Assembly (NCBI RefSeq): GCF_032854445.1
Contig: NC_088304.1
Coordinates: 26,487,704-26,547,703, forward strand
DNA from: Liolophura sinensis
Lineage: Eukaryota > Mollusca > Polyplacophora > Chitonida > Chitonidae
Length of the DNA: 60,000 nucleotides
Reading direction: 5' to 3'
Shown: one piece after another, positions 1 through 10,900 of the stretch
Layout of the letters: each line of letters starts with the position of its first letter
Numbering within the stretch: position 1 is the first letter of the stretch
Notes under the pieces: generated by a model
Database searches by the model: none
Told to the model about the DNA's origin: nothing
What the model saw: the letters and a program-made list of their open reading frames with translations, nothing else
Position numbers and translations under genes: made by a program

Positions 1-36
1 AAATACTGTATTTGACTTAAAATTTCATCTATCATT

Positions 37-1539
37 GTCAGGCCTTAAAATAAGGTCCGGTTATGGTAACCCATGTACAGGTAACGTCTTTCAGGTAGTT
101 GGTAACCATTTACAAAAATAGGTTACCACACATTGTCGTCCATGCAGCTAAATTGGAAAGCAAAAGTTTATTGCTGATCTCAGTCAAAAACAAGTACATC
201 ATATTTTGTATTTCCAGTTATAATTCACCACTGTTTATATTCAAACCTGTGTTCCCTGTTCAGAGGTGAAATCCCACAAACAGCTTCTCCCTTTGTGTAA
301 TGTTTCTTTTTTTGTTCTGTTAACATACATCATAACAAGACTTGATTTTTTTACTTCAACTTTCACTGACAATGCATAAAACTCTTATAAAAATATGCTG
401 TTTGTTGTTTTTCATGAGTTAGATAAGTAGGCCTATTCTTTGTGCAAAACAAAGTAAAAGTGTTCATTTGTTCATAATGATATGAATTCACTATTTAACT
501 TAGATATTATTTTTAAGGAAATGTTTGGGTCAGCATTGTTGCATAATTAAAGCCTCTTAACGTGCTATCCCGACCTCTGAAACTAATTTACTTGTTGCTT
601 GGTGGTCACAGTGACTGCTTGAACTATGATAGTACCGAGCACCTCGCCGTCTACAGCCATTTTGAAGTGTCTTGTGACCTACTTCTGGGTTTGAAATGCA
701 ATTGAGCTTTGGCATTGAAATCCTCGAGAGAACTAATATATTTTGATTGCCATCTGTAAGAACAACTTTAGTCTTCTTAATTCAATCCAAAACAGCATAA
801 AAAAGGAGGCGGATTTTTACTACAAGAGGCTTTCGTGCCTCCAGCATGGACTGCACTGAAATCAGTCTGATATTGAGTCAAAGTTCGCAGATCTATGCGA
901 GGCGATTTGTTTGAGAGGCATCAAATGACTGAATCATAAAATACGTTGAATGTTAAAATTTTAAATTAGCACACTGAGTCCATCTAGATGGAATAGTATT
1001 GACCCTGGCTTGATGTGCCTCAGTGCCTTACTTTTGTGAATATAATTCATGCCCTGCACGTAATTTATCACCACTTGTTGTGACTGTCCCGAGATTCTTG
1101 CAAGCCTCGCTTCTCGGCAGATGTCGGCGATGCACTGAAGAGTCGTTAATTTATTTTTCTCATTCAAGTCATAAAAAACATCACCGTGGAAATCCCACGA
1201 TTTGAAAGTTTTCATTGTGGCCGTTGTGCCAAGTGTTTACATCGTCGGTAATATTTGTTAGTGACATATTCGAGCCTGTCACGCTGATTTTCGCCATTTT
1301 GACAAGTAAAACTTGAATTTTGCCCTGGCAACAAGGTTTACTCTTCTGTCTTTGGAGGTCATTTCAATCAGTGCCAGTGATACAAGAATGTGCAAAATTT
1401 GTAGATGCCATCTTTGAACTGATTTTTTAAATATATTTATTTATTTTTATGATGAACAATGAATTGTTTTCCACATTTAGCATGTCGGCGATCAATGCGT
1501 AACCTGTGCGAGCGTTCCCCGCTTATTTTAAGGCCTGAC
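37..1539. mobile_element. DNA transposon-like element with 18-bp terminal inverted repeats
   Basis: The word gtcaggccttaaaataag at 37-54 returns as its exact reverse complement at 1522-1539. That bounds a ~1.5 kb segment just upstream of the MPHOSPH9-like gene. No convincing target-site duplication was found in the flanks (atcatt on the left, tgtgga on the right), so family and exact ends are unknown. The interior has an 84-codon minus-strand ORF (961-1215) and no recognisable transposase. An old non-autonomous DNA element is the simplest reading. Confidence 0.6.
961..1215 (-). CDS. Hypothetical 84-residue ORF inside the inverted-repeat element
   Basis: The ORF runs from ATG at 1215 to a stop at 961. 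Composition looks protein-like: it starts MKTFKSWDFHGDVFYDL and has a mixed central stretch with IADICREARLARISG. I recognise no family and see no signal peptide, membrane segment or zinc ligands. It lies wholly within the TIR-bounded element, so it could be a transposon remnant, a captured host exon, or a chance ORF. No splice sites clearly extend it. Confidence 0.25.
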   Translation of the reverse strand: MKTFKSWDFHGDVFYDLNEKNKLTTLQCIADICREARLARISGQSQQVVINYVQGMNYIHKSKALRHIKPGSILFHLDGLSVLI

Positions 1540-1754
1540 TGTGGACAAAATATGTTTTGAGGATGATATTTATCATACAGGAAAAGTCAGTTTCTGCACC
1601 GAAAGTAATAGTTTATGATCTTTATTGGCCTCTAAAAAGGAAATTTTTCTCCTCATCTGACTGAATTAAATGCTGTTAACATCAAGGAAACAAAGAAACT
1701 TCTCCACAAATAAGCCTGTATTGTGTCATTTGTTTCTGATTATATTTTGCTAGG
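1540..1754 (+). other. Upstream/5' UTR intron end before the first coding block
   Basis: The stretch between the inverted-repeat element and the first ATG shows no gene. It ends in a good splice acceptor (ttatattttgctag, then G ATG), which implies that the start codon lies in a second or later exon and that the 5' UTR is spliced. The leader exon and promoter are not identified. Confidence 0.45.
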
Positions 1755-1980
1755 ATGGATAATAACATACGAGAAGCTGCACCAGAAAGCGATGCAGACC
1801 GACCTGGGGAGCCAGCAGGTTCTAACGGTGATGGTCACCCAGAGAGTGATGTCAAACTCAGTGATGGCAGGAGAGTTACTGCCCCTGATGGTCACCAGGG
1901 GGCCAGCCAAGGAGCTGATGATGATGAATCTGTGGAGGAAGGCAGTGATGCTGAACTTCACGATAGAACGGGAATGGTGT
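1755..1980 (+). CDS. MPHOSPH9: MPHOSPH9-like, N-terminal coding block (frame differs from next)
   Basis: ATG at 1755 directly follows a splice acceptor. The frame encodes an acidic, Asp/Glu/Gly/Ser-rich stretch beginning MDNNIREAAPESDADRPGE and stays open to TAA at 2016. The downstream ORF is in another frame. Either an intron removes part of this block (CAG|GTTCTA at 1818/1819 or AACG|GTGATG at 1827/1828, both phase 1, to the acceptor ttcacag ending at 1988), or a one-base indel lies between ~1965 and 1985. The end given here is approximate. Confidence 0.55.
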
Positions 1981-4900
1981 CTTCACAGGGGCAGGAGAGT
2001 TTGATGTGGATGAGGTAATGAGAGATAACTCCATAGCTGGCAGGAGTGACAGTGCATCTCCTGCCATAGATCATGTGTGTGACAGCACAGATGAAGTCAT
2101 ACCACCAACTTTAGAGACTGAGACACAGGATATCTTGCCGGCGACACATCCCAGTTCTGCTCTGGAAGAGGAGCCAGCAAAGGAAAGCGGAAGGACATTG
2201 GACAGTCTAAACATTAGTGGCTCCAGCCTGGAGTCTGTGAGTATAGACGGTAGTCTCCACAGCGGAGACACCCTGGTGCTAAGAGGAGATGTCCTCGCTC
2301 AGGAACAGGATCTGTCCCCCAGAGATGATGCTAACGTTGGGCATGAGGAAGAACCGTGCATTTCTGGTGAAAAGTCTGAGGAAATTCCTGCAAGTGAAGA
2401 CTTGGTGGATGAGCAGGGCTTGACTGAGGCTCCAGTCACTGGTGGAGACAACGAGGCGGAGGTTAAGGCGGAGACAGGAGAGGAAGATGGAGGCATGGGG
2501 CATGAGTCTCACCCACAGCACACCCTAGAGGAACAGCAGTCCAGTGTGCTTGCAGGAGTAGATACGTATGAGCAGCCCTGGGTGTCTGGAGAAGGAGACA
2601 GTCAGTCTAGGTGGTCTGGGAAAGTTGATAAGAATGCATTCGGAGGGCAAGGCATGGTTTCATCAGCATTCCCCTCAGATGCACAGGTAACTGTCACACA
2701 GTCAGCCCAGAATGTCTCAGAGTCAGCCCAGAATGTCTCAGAGTCAGCCCAGAATGTCTCAGAGTCAGTCCAGAGTGTCTCTCAATCGGCCCTTAGTGTC
2801 ACACAGTCAGCCCAAAGTGTCACACAGTCAGCCCAGAATGTCTCAGAGTCAGCCCAGAATGTCTCAGAGTCAGTCCAGAGTGTCTCTCAATCGGCCCTTA
2901 GTGTCACACAGTCAGCCCAAAGTGTCACACAGTCAGCCCAGAATGTCTCAGAGTCAGCCCAAAGTGTCACACAGTCAGCCCAGAATGTCTCTCATTTGGC
3001 CCTTAGTGTCACACAGTCAGCCCAGTCTAACACTCAGTCTGTACACTCCTTAGAGGATCCTTTGATGAGCACCCACGGAGGAAGGGACAACGTTCAGGTT
3101 TCAGAACCCACAGGCAGAGGGAATGAGGAAGATGGGGCATGGCAAAATGAACCTGCTCAGTTATATTCTCAGTCTGACTCAGCTCAACGCCATCCGGACT
3201 TCCCGTTTAACTACAACAACTACAAGGTGTGTAGGCAGGTGGAGCCAGGTGTGAAGGAGTGCCTGATATTAGAGACAGGCGAGCATGTTACATGTAGGAA
3301 GCCACCCTCACCTGTGCAGGTAACATCACAGTCTTCAGACGAGGATGACTCCGCTTCACCTGTCAATTTCTCATCAGGAAACCACACCCCTGAACGTCGG
3401 AATTCAGAAACAGGGCCAGAAAACCAGAGTCCTAAATCTGGCTTCAAGATAATTCACAAGAATGAGGATGGGACATTGAGATTCAGTAATTTGATCTTGA
3501 ATGCCACAGATACTCCTTCTCAAGAGGTAGATAAGTCAGATGATGAAGAATGCCAGGAAAATGTCTTGGAAGGTTCACCAAAGCTTGACCTTCGAAACAG
3601 ATCGTCCAGTGAGCCCTTATCTCCGAGAGGAGTTAAGAACTCATCCACTCGTTCACCTCGTTTGGGAAGCGGGAATTCTTCAACAAACGCAGTCAGTCCG
3701 AGAGATAATCACTCAGCACGCTCAGCTGTGGAGGGCTCCAGAGTTGAGCGAGGAAGTGCGAGTAGTCCTGGCAAACAATCGCCGCGGTCTAGCAGCGAGA
3801 GCTCATCTGCCAGAGACAGTGCCGGCATACGTGACCTTGCAGATTTGGGAACAGTTCAGGACATATACGAGACAGAGTCAGACCTACGGCCGGGGCTTGA
3901 GGGTGATTCACAGCTGGAGGGGGATGGATACCACCATTACACCAGGCACTCGAGCACATATGACACAAGGCACCAGACTTGTTACAGAGAAGCTGTACAG
4001 GACACCTTCCCAGTTATCTCCCCTCGTCCTCAGGAACCATCACTCACGTCACAGCAAGATAAGATAGACATGTCTGCACTGTACCGTGCGGAGCGATGGC
4101 TGGACGAGCGAAATGCCCGCACATCAGCATCACCACAGCGGCCCAATCTGTCCACGTCCGTCTCCAGTACAGGATCGGGGCCAATCCCTGGGTTCAGAAC
4201 GTTACAGGAACAACAGGTGGGTGATTGACTTTCCTCCTTCAGATTCTTTCCAGTGGTTACCTTCATAAAAGTGAGGGAATTAAATGGAATGGAATTGGAC
4301 TACAAATCTAGCTTTGACACAGTTAATAAGAAATCCCGTCAATATTTTTGATGCAGCATGTACAGGCAGCATTAAATGTAATTTGAGTAACTGAATATAC
4401 TGTTCTTTATTATTCATTTAAAGGAGAAGAAAATTTAATTATCGAACAAATACCATTGAAAAGAGTATGCATTTCCTCGCAAGTGCATGCCATAAAAAAA
4501 ATTCTAAAAAAATGTACCTCAAGTTGATAAATTATAAATAAAGCCAGAGCCAAAATCTGCTGTGGGTGACTCCATTTTGCCTAAGAACTAGTCCTGAAGT
4601 CTTCTGTGTCAGGAGGAAAATTGCCGTCGGAAACCGCCGAAGTGCAGTTCGTACATTTCCGGTAGAATTCTTCTTCCAAGAAGGTAGCGAACGGTACAGT
4701 TCGTTTTCCGCTTAACGATTGGGAAACCGGAATGTTGGACGTAGGTTCTGAGTTTACACAAACAAGCCGGCAGTTTTAACGACTTTCATTGGCTGAGAGG
4801 CAACACACACCCAGCATAAAATTACAGGGTGTTAAAGATGGAGGACGCCATGAACTCATCAATTTTTATGCCAGCTTTGCCATTTTCAGACTTTACGTGT

Positions 4901-7900
4901 GTGGCGAGGAATCCCCAAATTCTGCAGCAGGCACCGTCAGATAAAAAAAAATGTGCTCTTTTCAGCCTATAGTGTCATTGTTTTAAGTGTTCTTCTCCTT
5001 TAAGGTTGTGCTCAACAATTTTTGCCTAATATCCTGGCAGCCAGTCTGTTGGTGGAAAAACAAGCACATGTATTCTTCCCTTGCGTCATTTCATTTAGTC
5101 TAAAGGGATATAGGCAGAATATATCATTTCACTGAGCAAGGCTGAACCATTTTTACTGTATCATCAGCACCTTGTAGGTCATATACACACATACATGTAT
5201 ATTATACATGTGCGTAAAACCACAGCACACTGCTTGTTTGACGTTACGAATCAAAAAGTTTAAAACTTGCAATTCACAGCAGAACCATCTGTTACCAGGA
5301 AAGTCTGAAGGCACCTTAATTACTGTGTCATTTCGGTATGTGTATAATTGCTTTTACTTTCGTTTCTTCCTCACATTCACTTTTCAGGCCAGCTGGATGA
5401 AGATGTTTAAGCTGTTGGAGGATCAGCACCAGTCTGACCTGCTGACGCAGTATAAACAGCACCAGAGGAACATTCAACACTTGCAGGAACAGATCGAGGA
5501 TGACCTTTGTCGCCAGCAGGACAGCTTCCAGAAAAAACTGGATGTCCACCGCGAGCTCCTGTTGCACAATTCCTCATTCGCGGGTAGTTACATCCCCGCT
5601 GACTTTGTGTCTGAAGGTAGCGAGGCATCGGAGGTGACAGGACGCAGGACTGCTTCTTTACCGCGACCTTTCATCCGTGATGATGATGACAATGATACGG
5701 TTTCGGAGAAACTTGTCTCGGCTTCGGCGTTGTTAGTAGAGGACAGCAGACTGGATGATCTTCTCCTTGAACCGTCATCGTTGATGTCCAGGCAGAAGGT
5801 ACATGGCAGTACTCGCAGCCACCAGGTGGACATGTTTGAGGACGGATCCCCACGGATCAAGTCAAACTCTCGGAGTGCTGTACGGGACGATGTCTCCTCA
5901 CGTGTGCATGGGGATGGAATGTATAGCGCCTCACATCACCTCACTTCTTCATCTCTACAGTTCTCACCTGTAACTAAACAGGTAATATTACTTTGAGATG
6001 TGAGCTAACATGTACATGCGGATTAAATAAATGTTACCTTTAGCTAGACAGGTACAGGTACTGTATTTCACCTAGGGTTAGCATTTTTCCACTGACACGG
6101 TGTACTTGATTCTACTTGATTAAAGAGGTTTTTTTGTTTTTTGAAGTTTGAAGAAATAATTAAATATCAGAAGTGGGATTTTAAAGTCTTTATGTACTGT
6201 AGGTGTAATTTTACATTTCAAAACTTTCTATGAAATACAGTAAATTATTTTGAGGTTGAGCTTACCCTAATTTCTCAACCTTTTCGCGTAGGAAAGAACA
6301 ACTTTCTGTGCAATTTATGCACATTTCTAATTTGATTTTGGAGACAAAACCACATTGGTTGGATTGCCCAATTTCATGGCTGCACAAAAAGTATAATTTT
6401 ATCAATTAACACAGAAAAATGAATTCAGAATATGCTTGAATAAACACCTTGCTAACATGTGAAAAGGTTGACAAATCACAGACTGCTTAAAAACTACATT
6501 CAAGAAGGAAAATTAGGATGTGCTCCTCTACTAAAACTGTTCTCTTCACCATCAGCTCCAACCTGAGGTTGGAGGTCAATTTGGCTCTTAACCAGTGAGG
6601 TTGCAGGTCAATTTGGCTCTTAACCAGTGAGGTTGCAGGTCACTTCAGCTCTTAACCAATGAGGTTGCAGGTCAATTCAGCTCTCACTGTTAACATTACA
6701 GCTTTCAGTCAGGAGGTTTAGAAGTCAAAAGTTAATTCACAAAATGTCTCTCACAGAAGAATTTGGTATACTTGTGTACATCTGCACGTGGTATCATCAG
6801 GACAAAATCCAGTACAACCATTTTTCTGTTAACCTAATTCACAAATAAAACATTTAAAGTATATATTGAGATAGGTGTATATTTTTTCAAATTTCACCTG
6901 CTTTCTATACATTAAAAACTGTGTATTTATGCTTGTTTTTGGGGTTAAACCAGGTACGTTCTAGCTCACTTCGAGGAGCTCAAGATGATGTGGAGGATCT
7001 CGTGCATTCGTATGTCAGTGACCCTCGACACTCATTATTGTTGCACGACACCACTATCAGGAGTCATCAGGCCCACCTGCACCCAGTGTCACCACCTGCA
7101 GGTGAAGGAAACACCTCAGCCAAGTGAGTGCTGTAGTCAGTCTGACATATGAAGGATTCCAGTACTGTCTTATTAGGGGCTGGGGGTGGATATGGCTATG
7201 TGGTTCGTGTATTCAATGTGCAGGACTCCCTACATTGGGTGACAATAAGGTTGATGGTGCTCGTCCTCGAGTTTGTTGTGTCTTGTGTGGTGAACATACC
7301 TTGTCTTCCATTGATATGGGCTGGACGTCTGTATGTTACGCGTAGAAAAGAATGTCTGTAACTTGCCAGAGGTCATTGGTTTAACCTGCACTCCTAAAAC
7401 ACTATACTGCCATTCTATTAGTCAAATATAATAAGACAAATGACACTGAAAAAATGTTTATTCTGCCTGGAAAACAACAATTAACAGTGGGGTTGTCTAA
7501 GACAAAACGTTAAAAAAAAACAAAGTAATCAATGTTTATTCTGTCTGTAAAACAACAAGTAAAAGACCAAACATAAAAAACAAAGTAATCAATGGTATTG
7601 TTCTGCCTTCCTCAGTGCACGTGTTAGCTTGCGTGAGAAGCATGCCAAGCACCTGTCGGACCTGAGGAGCTACTACGAGCAGGAGTTACAGGAGCTGAGG
7701 GCCGCACTTACCTCCCCTGAGTACATCAAGTCCCAGTCCCCGTATAAACAGGTGATGGAGGTGAACCTGGAGCTTCAGGGGCGTGTAGAGGTGCAAGAGG
7801 ATGAAATCAGCGCTCTCAAGAGGTCAGTACTGATTGGATGATTGTAGAGGGACCAATTCCACAAAGCCTTTTCTCACTAAGGTCAAAATTTAAAACTTCA

Positions 7901-10900
7901 TTGGGGGCCTCTGTGGCTCAGTTGGTAGAGTGCTAGCGCAGCGTAATGACCCAGGAGCCTCACACCAATGCAGTCGCTGTGAGTTCAAGTTCAGCTCTTG
8001 CTGGCTTCCTCTCCGGCTATATGTTGGAAGGTCTTGCAGCAACCTGCGGATGGTCATGGGTTTCCCACGTGCTCTGCCTGGTTTCCTCCCACCATAATGC
8101 AGGTGGCCGTCGTATAAGTGAAATATAAAACACGAGTCAAATAAATAAATAAAAGTTCATCTCTATGCTTAACTCTTGGCATAGGGAAGTTGAGATGTTG
8201 ACACATTTATCTTAAGGTGGTCAAAATCTTGATTTCTGAGGCCTAAGCATACCTTCTGTAGTTGTATTTTAAATTTTGACCTGAAAACAACAAAATCTGC
8301 CAACAAAAATTTTGTTTGTTTATTGATTTATTTATTTTATTGGTGTTTTACACCATACTCAGGAATATTTCACTTATATGACGGCGGCCAGCATTATTAT
8401 GGGAGAAAACATTGCAGAGCCCGGGGGAAACCCACGACCATCTGCAGGTTGCTGGAATACCCTCCCATGTATGGCTGGAGAAGAAGCCAGCATGAGACTT
8501 GAACTCAAAGTGACCGTATTCTGGCGTGCTAACCCCCTCTTCCACAGAGGACTCTTATTTGTTTATTGGCTTATGGTTTAACATCACTGTCAGCAATATT
8601 TTGGTCTTACCACATCAGTGTCTTTTTGTGGCAGACCATTTATCGTGCTGTCTCAGTGAAATATCATGCTGCAGAGGGTTGGCCTAATGAGCAAGAGTCA
8701 TGCTGGCTTCCTCTCCGGTCGTACGTGGGAAGCTCTGCCCGGTTTCCACCCATCATAATGCTGGCCGCCGTCGTATAAGTGAAATATTCTTGAGTACGGC
8801 ATAAAACACCAATCAAATAAAATAAATAAATAATAAACAAGAGCTATTTACATGTACCACGTGGGCTTCAATCTGTCATTGTAGAGACAAGACCGAGTAT
8901 GTTAATAAAATATCCACTTGGAATCCCAAGTTCAATTCCAAAAGAGTATTAAAAAAAAAAAATAGGCCATTTTGCTATGATGTCCCAGGATTTTCTATAC
9001 ATATACAGTAAACATGTAAGACAAAAATTGGCTTCAATTTTTTTTCCCTTTTGTTTTCCCAGAGCCAACAGAGAACTGGAGAGTAAAGTACATACGTTAC
9101 AGAGCAGGCTGGTGAGTGACGCAAATCTTTACATGAGGGGTAGGGGTCAGATAAGTCCAGTGTGATAAAAAAAAATTTAAAGTTTTAAGTTCATACTTCA
9201 TTTAGAGTTGTGTAATGTCTTTTATTACTGTAGTAGTGTTTTTTTTTTTTTTTCACTGGTGATGATTGCTGAAAATTTCAGTTTTCATTGGCTTTTGTAA
9301 AAAAAACTAACAGAATTTTGATTTCATGCCTGGTTGGCAGGATGACACTTTGGAGAAATATGAGGAGTCACAGGTGACATTGGGTGCCGTGAGGCGTCAA
9401 CTGGACGAGGTACAGGTACTGTGTACAGAGAAGGACAGCCTGGTGAAACACCTGGAGGCTGACAACAGCAGGCTCTCCACTGCACTCAGTGATGCCTACA
9501 AGGTGAGAGCCATTAGAGTGAGGCCCTACATGTGCTTCCCGCGTTAGTTTGTATCTTCACTTACAAAACAAAACAAATAACGCATTTGGTAAGGAAACAT
9601 CAGCAACTGGATATGAAGTTATTGTTCTGATTTTATGGTACCAACAATTGAGAGCCCGGGGGAAACCCACGACCATCCGCGGGTTGCTGGCACACCTTCC
9701 CACATACAGCTGGAACAATATTCCTAACAACAACAACAACAAAACTGTCCTCCCTTAGAGCTGGTAGTCACAGCTAAAGATAGCTGTTTTATCCGTAAAT
9801 GATGCAGAGTCAGCTTAAGAGCTGATACATCATGTTGGGCTGGGATTGGGCTGAAATAGGAAGGTCCTCAGGGGGAACTTTTTACAATGTACAGTGTGTG
9901 AAGTATACAAGTCAAGTCTGAATTAATAATAAAAATGTTTCTTCCTGCAGATACAGGATCAGCAAATCGCAGAGGCCAAGAGAGAAGAAGCTGCCATGAA
10001 GAGGGTAAGAGGGGTCAGACAGAGCGACAGGTGGTGGTGGTGCTTGGGTTGGGGGTTGGGGTGGTGGGTATGAGGGGGCTCTGATTTTTGCCTCAAATGT
10101 CAAGATAATGTTGCGAGAACACGTAAGAAGATATCAAGCCTGTGAAGGAAGTGGTAATATTGTACACTGTGGATGATAGGAGTCATTTTACATGTATCAA
10201 AGATGTCAGGCACCAGTCTTCTGTGAGGATCAAGTAAACATTTGTTATCAGTATCGATCAATGAATTCATGATGAATGAACTATTAATATCAGTAAATGT
10301 CTCTATTTATCAGATCAGAACCCTTAAAAACATTTAACTATCATTTCAGCTTGCTGAGAGACACGATAATTTGAACAGAGAGAATGAATCTAACAAGGTC
10401 AGTATTTGTTCTGTTTTTTTTTAACGTGGTTTATTGCCCTACTCAAGAATATTTTGTTTATTTTGATAACGGTGAAACAGTTTGTGGGTGGAGGAAACTG
10501 GAGTGCATGCAGAAAACCACTCATAAATGACAGAGTTTCCCACAGGTGACATCATTTCCCACAGGTGACATCAAAATGTATGTCTTGTTGGTGAAAGGCA
10601 CATGTTCTGCAGAGAGCCTCATTTAAGACTAGCTACCTGAATGTGTAAGGCCGCAGGTGGGAAGGTCTGTCAGCAACCTGTGGGTGGCCGTGGGTTTCCC
10701 CAAGCCTCTGCCCGGTCTCCTCCCACCGTAACGGTGGCCGCCGTCGTATTAGTGAAATATTGTCATGCATGAAATTTGTTCTCTTTTTGGAGGAATTCCT
10801 CTTTATTTATGCAAAAATTTCATCACAGAAATGTTCAGAATTTCCTTCAAAAATGCTAAAAATGTCAAAATTACGAGTATTATGTATAGTTGTCCTCTTT

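Noticed and set aside
31-1547. 8-bp hAT-type target-site duplication around the 1.5 kb element
   Set aside because: The left flank atcattgt and right flank actgtgga do not match, so no superfamily was assigned.
2712-3053. 113-codon ORF of MSQSQPR repeats
   Set aside because: It is another frame of the heptapeptide-coding repeat; the long frame from 1989 to 4216 is the one with matching splice phases.
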